Positions 24,714 through 36,562 of a stretch of 64,000 nucleotides of DNA are shown piece by piece; within the stretch, counting starts at the first letter, position 1; the number at the start of each line of letters is the position of its first letter. The notes under the pieces are model-generated. The model saw only the letters and a list, made by a program, of their open reading frames with translations, made no database searches and was not told where the DNA came from. The stretch spans positions 23,893,501 to 23,957,500 of the forward strand of contig NC_079878.1 of the NCBI RefSeq assembly GCF_029227915.1, written 5' to 3'. The position numbers and the translations under genes are program-made. This DNA comes from Hydractinia symbiolongicarpus (lineage: Eukaryota > Cnidaria > Hydrozoa > Anthoathecata > Hydractiniidae).

Positions 24714-24965
24714 TTTCTTTTGATTCTTAATGCATGCTTGTTGTTTTGCAAGAACAATTTCATAAGAATACGAGCTATTTGCCTAAAAATAAGAACATTC
24801 TAAGACAATGTTTGATTTATCAAACTAAGAAAAATCCGGGTCTGAATTTTCTAATAAAAAAATATTAGAAAATTTTGTTTGTTGTTGTATTTTTTTATTT
24901 TTTTTTAGAATTTTAAAAAATACAATATATTTTAGGCTACTAATCAAACTTCTAAGAAATGAATC

Positions 24966-26047
24966 ATGAAGAACTTCAATGAACTCCTGTTTATCATCAT
25001 CACCTTCTCTTTGCAGAATGGTAGTTTGGTAAGTGGTAATCCTGTAGAAGACCTTTTTAAACGCATATATGACACTTTCGCACCTCTCGCAAGAGAAACA
25101 GAAAAAAATAACAGAATACCACAGTTTGCCGTATTTTATTTGTCTGCTACGCCTTCCTTCGGTTTGAATCCACGTCCCACAGCATTTTCCCAAAGGTTAA
25201 CAATTGATGGTGAAAACTATTTAGCGGCTATACGATGGGGAACGGACAATACGAATCATTCCGAAGCAATAATAGTACCAAAACTGCCAGCTTTGATAAA
25301 GAATTTTTAAAATGAAAATATAAATAAACCTAATATGTATTTGTAGCTATTCATTTTATCAACCGTGTTGTGTTAAAAATAAAGATGATCCAAATCTATG
25401 TGATGATAAATCCTGTTCAGGCAAAATCCACAATTTCATTGCACATCATGGAAGTGACTTAAACAAGATTTATATCGGTTGGAGTAAATTCAACCATATG
25501 GGTTCGACACCATTTTCTAAAAATCTTATGTATGGCTTATATACCTTACTACAACCAAACGGTGAAGAAGATAAAGTTGAACTCGTGATTCGCAAAAACA
25601 AATTTATATCATCGAATGTTTAAAACGCGAGTTAAATGCAGATCAAGAAATTTTTATAAATCCATCGAAGTTTACGGAGAACATCATAAAAATCGTCAAC
25701 GAAATAAATTGGGAATGTAGAACTGTACAGCTAAAATCAGCTGCAGTTGATTGTTGGAAAAGTTTTTGCAGAATCAATTATTGCCAAAAAATGGTCGAGG
25801 CCATCGATAAGTGCGCTAGGGAAGCTATTGAAATGCCGAATATTTATGGCCCCCAAAAGATCCTGTTAGTCAAAGACAAAGTAACAGCCCATCAGATATT
25901 CGAGGACGTTATGCTACGTATCCTATTTTTGTGCCGGAAAAATGCATAAAAAAGAACAGGAAAAGACCCCATATGAACAGTAAAAAAGTAAAATATTTAG
26001 TAGCAAACGTTTTGCACGACTTTGTTTCAAATCATTCAAAGTTTTAA
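24966..26047 (+). pseudogene. Secreted protein with possible zinc-deaminase signature, frameshifted
   Basis: Block 1, from the ATG at 24966, has a signal peptide (FNELLFIIITFSLQNGSLVSG), then FAVFYLSATP and NHSEAIIVPKLPAL, stopping near 25310. Block 2, from 25347 after tatttgtag, has YSFYQPCCVKNK, a further Cys 13 residues after the first (NLC) and another at KSC, then KIYIGWSKF. A single-base shift at an A5 run (25594-25598) leads to block 3 with CLKREL, VDCWKSFCRINYC and AIDKCAREA. A second single-base shift at a C5 run near 25856 leads to block 4 (PIFVPEKCIKKNRKR) ending at 26045-26047. HSE followed by a beta strand and PC...C is the order of zinc ligands in the cytidine-deaminase fold; that assignment is tentative. 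Both shifts sit in homopolymers, so assembly error is as likely as decay. No GT donor joins blocks 1 and 2 cleanly. Confidence 0.55.
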
Positions 26048-26234
26048 AAATATGAAATAAATTATGTAATAAATGTATTGTTTAGCTCCCACTAAAGTAC
26101 AAGTTTTTGTATTCAGAAATTTCTACGCCTGTTGCCTCTATTGTGAAGAGCTTGAAACGATGATTAAGAAAATTTATATGATCATGTACTTTTGCAAAAC
26201 AGCTAAAGAGATATTTGGTTTTAAATGTTTTCGA

Positions 26235-26480
26235 CAACGGCATCAACCCGTTTATTGTGACACGGGTGGGTTGGCCCAACTTTAAGAAATGGTCTAATTT
26301 TTCGCTCAGGTAGTCCCCAGTTACCCATGCAGAAGATGAAGTCGGTTATTTCAACGCGTTCCTAAGTTATTTGACGTCAAAGTTATAACTACAATGCAAT
26401 CGATTCAATCTTTTACATAAAAACATCGGCGTCAATTTGATAAAGACGTTGTGATGTTACGCCAAAATAAGTAGTTTGTC
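26235..26480. repeat. Dispersed hairpin repeat R1, copy 2
   Basis: ACCCGTTTATTGTGACACGGGT forms a stem (ACCCGT/ACGGGT). It is followed by CAGGTAGTCCCCAGTTACC and GAAGTCGGTTATTTCAACGC, which recur in order at 27508-27745. Confidence 0.65.
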
Positions 26481-27507
26481 GTTTAGTATATAAAATAACC
26501 TTTTCGCTTATTTTTAAGAACAAAATGTGGATGTCAGAATTGCTTGTTACAAACACACCCTCTGCATTATTATAATGGACTAGTCTACAACAAAAGAGAA
26601 CCTCTATCTATTCTCTATTGTGTAAAGCCTAAAAAGCTGATCAAAGTAATGTATATTTTAATTATGTTATTAAAATTTTCACCAAACTGTGACGGAGGTA
26701 TTAGGGTTTAAGGGGATCCATGATCTAAAATTAAAATAAATCTGAAATATATCCTAACATGCTCTGGAAAAATAAAACAATGTTTTTTTAAATAATTATA
26801 ATTTAAGACAGACATTTTAGTATGGCATAATGCTTTAATGCAAACCATCCACAAAAAATGGAAAGAAATATCGGACCATAAGTTGAGTTTTGAACAATTG
26901 CAAAAGCGCTGTAGGATTTTATATGTATATTTTATTTAATATTCTGACCGCAGGAAGTTTGCGACCCACCATTCTGATTTCCAGATAAAAAGAAAAATTA
27001 TGCTGGATCTACTGGCTAAATGTGTAAGGTGCATTGCGCACGAAATAGATATTTTTAATAAAATGCGGCTTAACTTTTAATATTCCTAAAAACAATACAA
27101 TATTTCTCTTATACTCCGATTTATTTCGCTTGTGTTTTACTACAAAATGTTTTTGAATCGTGATTGTCGGATTTAAGAAATACGCGACGCGATCTTAAAA
27201 TTGATTTTTTTTCTTGAAAGTAACAACCTTGCTGCCAGAAACCCCTTTCTAAGCAATGCTATGAACCAATGCAAACTTTGAAGAAGTAGTTGGAGAAAAA
27301 AATTGGCTTCGGAAGTTCACTATTGCTCTTGGACTCTTATCGTCAAGTTTATTGGAGAAGAACTAGTGGGTAAACAAATGGCGAGCAAACGTGAAGAAAT
27401 GGTCAAAACCATTTTCACGCCAACGAAGCAGCGCAAAAACTTACTGTAGTATTTAAAAGCATAATTACTCTCGAAGGCGATAATTTTTTTTGTGGTCCAA
27501 GATTGCT

Positions 27508-27745
27508 TTAAAGTTTTAACCCGTCCATTCCAAAACGGGTTTGGCGACACAGTTTGGGAAACTTACCAAATTGTTCTAGTTACACATGCGTTTAAAATTC
27601 TTTGCAGCTGTTTGGCCTTAAGGTCCTTAGTGCATTATAAACGCCTAATTTTGGTCGCAGGTGGTCCCTAGTAACTAACGCGGGAGATTAAGTCAGTTAT
27701 TTAACCCTGTTCTAAGTTATTTTAAAGAATAAAAGAATTAAAATA
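27508..27745. repeat. Dispersed hairpin repeat R1, copy 3
   Basis: AACCCGT and ACGGGTT form a hairpin with a 9-nt loop, then AGTTTGGGAAACTTACC, CAGGTGGTCCCTAGTAAC and AAGTCAGTTATTTAACCC. Same order as copies 1 and 2, with a different internal length. Confidence 0.65.
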
Positions 27746-28004
27746 TCGTGATCCCCAAACTGAACATGTTGTCACTGCATTAAACGCATGGATAAGAGTA
27801 AAGAATGATAATTATCAACATCAGATAAATGAAATCAAAGAACAGATTACTGACCATAAAAAATGCCCTTGAAACCAGTTTGAGGAACGGGTCGTCTATT
27901 TGGTAGACACCTATTTTAAAAACACGCGGTCACACTTGACAAACAATATTTTTTGAATGCTCTATATCTTTGATATGCTTGTACTAATTCCAACGACATG
28001 TGTC

Positions 28005-28560
28005 TGTTTACCTCCATTTGGCGCCAAACTCGCTTTTTCTTGTCAACGGGGCGAATTTGTAACCAACAGGCACAACAAGCTTTGAAATTTCATAGTGAAA
28101 AGAAGTTATTTAAGTAAGTTATGCCAGGAAGTTAGTGTGGAACCCCTTTTAAACGGTGAAAAATATCATCTAAGAAGTGCAATAACAACCAACAATGCAA
28201 GCACTGATGTTGCAGAACTAACTTTTCCAATAAAAGTACAACATGCGTATGTAGATTTTACGGTTTTCAACCCATTAGTCTGATGTCATAAGAATTCAAT
28301 ACTTTAAGTTGCCAATGAGACCAATGAGAACGAAAAAAAGATCATATAATGAACGTATTATTCATTTTGAGCATGGTTCTTTACACCACCAGTGTTTTAA
28401 TGTTTCAGAGGAATGTCAAGATAAGGGATTAGTTTTTACTCACAAGCTGCGGATTTGATTGTCCGAAAGCGTAATTTATTAAAATTTGTTAATGCTTGGA
28501 TAAAGACTTAACTAAACTTTTCGTTAACTCGTTTCATGTTGTTATTTGTCTAAGGAAAAA
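28005..28560 (+). mobile_element. Non-LTR-type retrotransposon C-terminal remnant
   Basis: Fragments in several frames follow the order of the C-terminal region of a reverse-transcriptase polyprotein family common in cnidarian genomes. First is a Cys/His segment, PFGAKLAFSCQRGEFV then RHNKL. Next is SKLCQEVSVEPLLNGE. Then comes YVDFTVFNP (family: FDVRVFNP), and last YNERIIHFEHGS (family: YNERVxxVEHGTFTPL). Frame changes and stops separate the blocks, so it is dead. The upstream polymerase region was not recognised. The family match is from memory of its motifs. Confidence 0.6.
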
Positions 28561-28836
28561 GATCGCAAAAACACAAAATAATGATCAAAATATTGAACAT
28601 GACTGTCGCGGACCTGAAGTAAATATAAAGCTTAAACTCTATGTTTTTACCGGCATAAAGGGACGGGATAAAACTTTTCGTCCCAAACAAGACACGTGTT
28701 TTTGTAGATCTTATCTGACTAATTTCAAGCATGACATTTGCTTTAGATGTTTATTGCACATGTATCTTTGTCAAACCTGATATTTTGATAAAATCGGCGT
28801 CTCAGAAAAAGGATAAATTCAGGAACTATAAATATA

Positions 28837-29373
28837 CAGTCGGCGCTTGTTATCTCATCTACCCGTTATCTCTTCTACCCGTTATTTCGTCTACCTGTTA
28901 TCTCAATCTTTCCGTATCACGACCAATTTTCATCGATCCCTTCGGCATTTCAACCTCCCGTAGGCCAAAACACGTCCAATATCTCGACTTCTTGTTATCT
29001 TAAACTTTCCTTATCTCGACCTATTTTTACGGTATCTTGAGTACATTTTATCACGTTTTTTCGACCTTTTCTGTAATTTTTCGAATATAATCATACAAGA
29101 AAATTCGATCAGGGAAACATTCGACATTGTAAACATTCTCTAATTCAAGATTTCGAATGTTTACAATTTTCTCTACATACAGCGTGAGAATACTAATAAT
29201 TGATTCTTCTGATTAATATTCCATCTCTGTGTGCATGATATTGACAAACTTTCCTTAACTCGACCTTTTTCACGATTGAAGCTCCTTATCTCGACTATCC
29301 ATTACCTCGAACTTTTGTTATCTCGAACTTTTTTACCAGTCTTGTGGAAGATTGAGATAACGAGCGTCGACTG
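28837..29373. mobile_element. TA-flanked pogo/Tigger-like MITE, 537 bp
   Basis: The left end is CAGTCGGCGCTTGTTATCTC and the right end is the inverse, GAGATAACGAGCGTCGACTG. Each is flanked by TA (28835-28836 and 29374-29375), the target duplication of Tc1/mariner-pogo elements. Inside are many copies of TTATCTCGAC-type words and an internal inverted pair near 29126-29170 (ATTGTAAACATTC / GAATGTTTACAAT). No transposase frame, so non-autonomous. Confidence 0.8.
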
Positions 29374-29970
29374 TAGCAAAAAATTTCCGTTGTCTGTAGA
29401 TTAAAAGGCATAAGTGAAAGGAAATCAGAAGTTACAGACACTCTTTTGCCGAACGTTGCACTTATTACATGACAATGACATCCGTAGCAGGTTAAATTTT
29501 AAAAAAATTCAATATAGTGCAACTGTGGAAGAGCTTATACTGAGTTTCCCGTGCCGTAAGCAGAATAAAAAAGAAATCGTTCGTGCCTTTCCCTGTTCCG
29601 CAACAGTCAACTGAAGTTAGAGTTTCTTCTACAAAAAAGGTTGAAAAAGTATTTATAAAAAATTTTCGTATGCCTAATAGCTAGCTGATCAAAAAAGTTG
29701 TAATTTGATAAGCATGAAGTTCTTCTTAAATTCCATAAATATTGAAAAGCTATTCAAACAGGATATATTAAAATGCAATGTTTCTGACACTCAGCTGCAG
29801 ACACTTACAAATGTTAATTAAATCTCATTGAAAATAAAGATCTTTTTAATAAATTTATGCATTTTTTTCAAAAGCTAGTTAAATTGATAACATATTATTG
29901 TTTATTCTTACGTGACCTGGTAATAAGATATCTGTTTCTCTATTATTGATCAGGTGTATGTGCTGCAACC

Positions 29971-32900
29971 ATGTTTCTTCTACACACCGTTGTGTTCATT
30001 TTCTTGCATTTTTTCTTTTCCTTTGGGCTGCTTCCTAACGAAGGTATATAATTTATTGCTTATAAATACTTATAATAATCGCAAGAGTATTTGGGATTAC
30101 CCGCAATTGGTGAGTTATCTATATTTCTTGATATATCTGTAGAGGATATACATGGATCAACTTGCTTTTCCCGAAATATACGGAATTAATAGTTTTGAAT
30201 GCTAAAGATATATTCTTTCGTCTTGCATTGATTTCAAAAATAAGGATTGAGGCTCTAGGTGTAATTAAAATAAAAGCAACGAAAAGTTTTAATGTAGAAA
30301 AAAATGCGCATGACTAACTTTTATAACTTTGGTGAAATTTACCCTTTTAAATTTTTACCGAAAATAATGTGGTAATTATTTTGCCAAGTAGGACTGCTGT
30401 GACTACCATAAACTGTTGCAGTATTTTTTTTTAGATCCTAACCTATTTGAAGGAGATATCGTGTTAGATCCTGATCAGCGTAAAGCTATAGAAAATAACG
30501 GACATGTTTTTGCAGCAACAAACGGAAAACTGTGGCCGACCAATATACCGTATGAATTTTCACCAGAGTTGCGTAAGTTATATTGAATCTTATTAAAAAT
30601 GCGTGCACTTTGTAATTTTCATCAAAGAACAACATTAGCAAAAGAAGGACTAAAAAATAAAACCAATTGATGTAATATCAAATGACCTTTTTTTCGCGAT
30701 GCAAATTTTAAAAATGTACTCTTTTCAGAAAACGATGCGAAAATTCAAGAGGGTGTTCGATTAGCATTCGAGCATTACAAGAAACATACCTGTTTACGAT
30801 TTAAAAAGAGAACTCACCAGAAACAATATATTTACTTCAGGAAGGGTAGAAGGTAAGGTTTTCTGGTGTTTTTTTTTTTAGTTCTCAACAGGGAATTACT
30901 ACAATAGAAAATGCAAAAAAGTATTTAACAGAGTTGCTGCATTTGTATTTATCTTTACATTGTTTCGAGTTGTAAACCTTGCTTTGATGCCTATGCTTGT
31001 CCAATCCAACTGACATTGATTGTCAAATTAGATGCTAGCTAAAACGCAAAATCAGTTAATTCCTACAACACAACCATTTTCTCAAAATAAGGTGTCTTGT
31101 TTGTTAGACAACAGGGGATTAGAAACTCTCTCTTCCAAGCCTTCCTTGGTTGCAACGATTATGGCAATAATATTGTGCAAATGCAAGCTTGTTTTAAAGA
31201 TTTTTCCACATGTTTATTTAGTTCATCTGCTAAATAATTTTAGTTTAGTCAATAGTTCTAACTGATTTGCGTACCTTTTTATTTTACTCTCAGTCTTGCA
31301 AATGGAACAGCCTTAATTATCAATTTACAGTAAAAGCTTTGATGACTTTTAAATTTACTTATACATAATAAATATATGAAATTTTCAATTTTATATTACC
31401 TATATTTTAACCTTCATCATAGCTGTTCTTCTCACATTGGCGCAAATGGAGGAGTCAGAAACATTGATCTTAACAACAGTTGCAACAAATGGGGTGTTAT
31501 TGTACACGAGTTAATGCATGCAATAGGTTGGTGGCAGCTACGCGTCTTTACAACGTGTTGCCTTTTAACCATTTAATAGCGCATAGAAAAAGAAGAAAGT
31601 TTGAAGAAAAATGGTTGATAAACTTTACCCTTGTTTTTTTTCTGTTATCTTGTTCTTTGTATGTTTACACTTGTACTAAATAATTTAAAAAATATAAAAT
31701 AATTTCCAACTAAAATAAGTTCCATTTTCTAGGTTTTTGGCACGAGCAGAGTAGACCCGATAGAGATCAATATGTGACAATTATTTGGGATAATCTGTCT
31801 CGGAGTAAGTATCTCTTAGACTGGCAAGTTATAGACGCTGGAAAAAGGGAATGAAACTACCCCTTGTTTTACGTTGCCACACAATGTCATTTGCCATCAA
31901 TCTGAACACTGATTTGGGTCATACCTTTTTATGCCAATTCTTTTATTTTTTCTAAACAGGATTCCTCTAAGGTTGGGATGAACTTACAGTTTAGCAGTGT
32001 GTGAAACCTGGTTAAATATTCTACCGTTGTTCCAAATAGGTATGATATATAGTTTCATTGAGAAGAAAGCTTAAAGCAATTAACAAACTTAGAACCTTGT
32101 TTACATGAAAAATCAATAGAAGATGGTCCACAGGCTACTCACATTTGTCACGTGTAATTTTTTTGTAATTTCATTCTCTTGATCAGCAATTAACAAACTT
32201 AGAACCTTGTTTACATGAAAAATCAATAGAAGATGGTCCACAGGCTACTCACATTTGTCACGTGTAATTTTTTTTGGTTGCTAAGATGAGGTATGCTTGT
32301 TTTTCTCGCTACCCTGTTTGGTTTTAAGAAAATGATTTAATAAGTAAAACAAGGCGGCAAAAATTGTCGTAGCTAGGTAACATGATATTAACATTCATTT
32401 AAACATCTCTTGTACTAGTGTCGAGTTGTCGATATCCATAATTTGTATGTTATATTGGCCACACATTTTCTTTCTGTGTCGAAACCCAATATCTCTTCAA
32501 CTGTTCGTCAAAAGCACATGGTTCTATATTCTCTTAATCAGCGCTTCACGTTTTGCACAACATAAGCAACAGGTAAACAAATTTAAAAAAAAATCCTCAG
32601 GACGAGTCATAGCTGACGTCATCAAAATTCAAATGAGGTTTTTTTTTCCATTGATTTTCTGCTTAAGTTGGTTTTTTCACCGGATATATCTGCTAGTGGT
32701 GAATAAGTTACAATGCTAACTTTTTTTAATGGTAAGAAGAATATTAGCAATCTAAATACACGGAGACTTCCAGCGCTTATCCGCTACAAACTCGACCAGA
32801 ATCACTCTTCGACACACATAGGCCCTACAACCTTCTCATTAGTCATTATACAAAGTTTGTATCAGAAAGAAGTACGTACTCACTTTTTCTTAGCCAACAA

Positions 32901-35900
32901 AACATTTTATACAATTAAGAATTATATAGTTAAATATAATATAGAAATAAATGTTGCAAGTGATGGATGAAAATATAAAAATTACCAAAAAAAACTCTAT
33001 GGAAAACTGCCAGGTGACGACAAAATTGAAAATCCCTTTTTTTACGTTTATAGAAGCTCGTGTCAACTTCAAGAAATATGGGCGCGATAGAGTTGATAGC
33101 CTTGGTGTTTCATACGATCTGAAGTAAGTCATTTTATATCCGGCACACGTTTTAACCACTAATTTTGTCCCAAAACCTTGAAAGTCAAAACGTCCTGGCA
33201 AAACATATATTCTAATATTTATCCTGATAAACAAGTGTCTTTTTTAGGTAATTTCTTCATTTAAGCTGCCCTGTCAGTTTTCTATTAAAGCTTGCACTTA
33301 ACACCTTTAAACTATTAATCCAAAACACAAAGCCGTATTAAAAATCTCCTTTGAGCGTAGAATATGGAGGAAAAGATATTCGCGAGAGAGCCATATTAAA
33401 AGGCTTTTGCAAGAATCAATACCCTTGGAAAATTTCGCGAGCTTTAACTACCGTGGATTAATACAAGTGAATCTTTATTCAAATCAATGTATATTTTTAA
33501 ATTTTACTACTTAAGAAATTGTATGCTCGAATTTTTCGCTTGGAATTCAAATTCTATCTTTTGCGAATATCAGCTTTCACAAATTAAAATTATTTTATTT
33601 TCTAATTCGTACCTCAAACGAAAATAACTTTATTCATTATTGTCTTTACTTCTTTAGCACTTATAGTAGAGTCAGTCTAGGAAGGACTTTGTGATAAGTC
33701 GTAAGACGATACACTCGTTAAAAGACTAGGACACGTGATAAAGGCGCGCCAAAGAAACAAAAATAAATTTATTTACTTCTCATGTTCATAAATTTAACTG
33801 GAATCGATACTCTTGGAATATTCCGCAACACACCATCTTTGCGAATTTGGCCAAAATCCACAAAAAAAATAAAATCTTCTGCCTGCAAAAGTTTCTCTCC
33901 ACAACGGATTCTTCTCCCAAAATTTAGCAAATGTATCTTCTATCAGAATGACAGCATCCAATTGTGTTATACTTACTAATGCATGTTCCTTGTTTTTTTA
34001 CATTTAAAACATGGCAGGTATACGTTAAGTACGTATATTTAAAGGCTTATTTAGTGCATATTCATGGCTAACAATGCCATACTTAGGTCGACTGAAAATA
34101 TAATTAACATTTACGCAGTACCAAACCGAATTCCAAGACAACACTTTGATATTTTCCATGAGTTGGTTTAGGGTTCAGCTCAGCTTGCACACATAAATTG
34201 ATACAATTGGTAACATTTGTTTAACCTTTGCCTATGTTTTATATAAAGATTCAAATTCACATTTGACCAATTTCTATGTTTTATGCGAATAGAGATCAGA
34301 CAATGACTTCCTATCCTCTGTTCTAAGTTATACAGGGTACTTTTATGTTGATATTAGATCTATTATGCATTACTCAGAAAGTGCGTGGACAGGAAGTAAA
34401 GACAGAATTTCAATAAAAACTAAAGACCCAAAGCTCCAACACCTAATTAGAGGAGACCGAACGTTAAATGGATTCAGTGAACTTGACATTAAACAGATCA
34501 GATTGCTGTACAAGTGCAATGGTGAACAATTGATTAAAAGAACTATTTTATCATTTTTAAGACTTTCGACTGTTTTTTGTTTTGTTATTGTTTTATTTTG
34601 TTGTTGTTGAGTTAGTTGTTGTTGTTATTTGTAATTACACACTTTTACCTTGAAATTGTCTGCGCAACATAACGTGCGGGATAAAATCACATTTTTCATG
34701 ACCACAATTCAACATTTTAACATTTTTCACTAGCGCTGTGAAAACCTTTTCCTATTTGTATTACTTTTAAAAGTGACTTTAAACTATTGTGTTGACATGG
34801 AACCTTTCGTCTTCCCTCAAAGTATTATGTTCACAATATTTTTGGTACTGCAACAAGTAACATTAGAGAGCGTAACGACAGCCATTATGAAGTAATAACC
34901 GTTCGTAAATAGAAGTTCGCAAAAGCGAAAAAAGTCGAAAAAAAGATATGTACCATTAGAGATATTTTATTAATTGCTTGCTTATCTTGTTCTTTAACCG
35001 AATTATTATAGGAAACCAGCCAGTGACTGACCAACCAACAGGTTAGATATTTTATTTTTTTGTTTACACTTCTACGTGTCTATTCAAGGCTGGTCGCAGT
35101 CATACTCAGTGTTTTTTATAATCAACTTGTTTATAAAGGCTTTTTGAAAAGCTGATTTCTTTGCACTTTTCTTTATTAGTAGCTGAATTTTGTCCTTGTG
35201 TTTATAATATATAATTTTTTTGAATCCCTGTCTGAGTATTTCATTGCTTCGACTTAAGAGGTGAACAAAATGCATGAAATACCAATGTGAAAAATATGTA
35301 CGACGGGTAAAAATCTGATGACCGGCGAACCTGTTAATTTTTCCACGGCGTAACGACTAGTCTATTTAATCGTAGCCGTAGTCCTTCTGTCTGTTTGTAC
35401 CGTAGTAACCAGCTACAAATAATAAATGCGATATAATTTTAACGACTTTTCAGTGATGGGGATTTTCTGTGGGTTTTCCACAGGCTAATGACTAGTCTCT
35501 ACAATATTATTCATCTCTATGATATTATACTTTGTATATCTGTCGGCTAAAACTGAATCATGCCAAAGCCAGTACAAGATCTTTAAGCTAGAAATAACCA
35601 ATGCGGTATAGTTTTGCTGATTTTGGCGTGTCGTGTATTTCTACAGGTTGACGACAAGTTTTAATAACATTTCAAGCAAGTTTTATTTATATCGCGTATA
35701 TATATTTTTATATATTTTATATATTCAATCTTTTTATATAAAGCTGGCTGACGATTGTGTTCATAGAACGCATGAAACTTTAAGTTCTCAAGGAAGTGTA
35801 TTTTTACATTCGTCACACTAAAATATATTTTATATATATCGTGAAATACAAATGCAAATAATATTAATTCTTTTAAGCATCGCGCTACTCTGATTTCTTT

Positions 35901-36562
35901 GTTGCTTAACATAATAAAAGCCAATCCATTCCATCAACATTTTCCTTATCGCACAACTAAAGCGACTCTCGTTAAGCATACCCGCGTATAAGCCCTTTAG
36001 CCTAGGTGTCTGATAAAAAGTTATAAGTTTTTAGAAAGACAGAGTTTATCTGTTGAGTTGTACAATATTTTAATTTGGATGAAGTAAAAAATAATCGTAT
36101 ATTATTTGTATATTCTTGGGGGGAGAAAGGTACGTTACTACATTAACTTATGGTGCTTGCCATTAATTGGTAAGAAAAGCGTAAGCCAAACGTAGAATTA
36201 AACTTTCTGTTTTACGCAGCAATTACATTGCGTTTTTTTTCTCTTTTTTCTGTCTTTATGTTTTATCTATATTATAATACCCGTAAACGTCTGTCTGTCT
36301 GTCACGCAAAATGGTAGCTTAGCTGCGCAAGTAGCGAGGCGCACGCAATGCAGTATAAAAAGGACGGGCGAACCCGTGGATTTTTCTACGGCTAACGACT
36401 AGTTAATTATATTACGGTGGCAATTTTTTTTCAGTTTCATCGTGTGTGGACTACTACAACAATTGCCAGAACTATGATCATTACTGCAAAAACTTGCCTG
36501 GAACTGCAACAAGAAAATGGATGGAGAAAGACTGTAGAAAGACATGTGGATTTTGCTCGTAA
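29971..36562 (+). CDS. Astacin zinc metalloprotease with C-terminal ShKT domain (complete, nine exons)
   Basis: Exons: 29971-30043, 30435-30572, 30729-30852, 31423-31526, 31733-31804, 33054-33123, 34358-34521, 35012-35041, 36435-36562. Phases agree throughout and give 300 residues. Order: signal peptide (residues 1-20), short propeptide with the FEGD aspartate switch, catalytic domain from about [11 protein letters not shown], zinc motif [19 protein letters not shown], Met-turn [10 protein letters not shown], end of domain at LYKC. The four astacin cysteines are present. A ten-residue linker from a 30-nt exon joins a ShKT domain with six Cys ([10 protein letters not shown] ... DCRKTCGFC). Secreted endopeptidases of this type process extracellular substrates; Hydra HMP and Podocoryna PMP1 proteins have similar architecture. 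All catalytic residues look intact, so it should be active. The ShKT fold alone does not make it a toxin. Introns carry Helitron copies and a 90-bp duplication. Confidence 0.93.
32075..32274. repeat. Perfect 90-bp direct repeat in an astacin intron
   Basis: 32075-32164 and 32185-32274 are identical from AGCAATTAACAAACTTAGAA to the T-run after CACGTGTAATT, separated by 20 bp. Lies in intron 5 of the first astacin gene. Confidence 0.95.
35300..35658 (+). mobile_element. Helitron-like array of about three units
   Basis: Unit a (5' end unclear) ends CGTAACGACTAG at 35360. Unit b starts at once with TCTATTTAATCG and ends CTAATGACTAG at 35495. Unit c begins TCTCTACAATATT at 35496 and ends GACGACAAG at 35658. 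Unit b has a changed but still paired hairpin (CTGTGG at 35467-35472 with CCACAG at 35478-35483). It sits in the last intron of the first astacin gene. Confidence 0.7.
36266..36402 (+). mobile_element. Helitron-like element, short subfamily, 137 bp
   Basis: Clean copy. A precedes TCTATATTATAATACCCG, then GTCTGTCTGTCTGTCACG, GCAAAATGGTAGCTTAGC and GGACGGGCGAACCCGTGG. It ends CTAACGACTAG followed by T. It ends 32 bp upstream of the ShKT-domain exon of the astacin gene. Confidence 0.8.

Noticed and set aside
33782-33979. Frames on both strands inside astacin intron 6
   Set aside because: Neither has splice support and the sequence looks like repeat relic; the astacin exons splice across it in phase.
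34321-34357. Upstream acceptor for the Met-turn exon (after tatacag)
   Set aside because: It brings a stop into frame; the acceptor at 34357 gives the expected YDLK-SIMHY junction.
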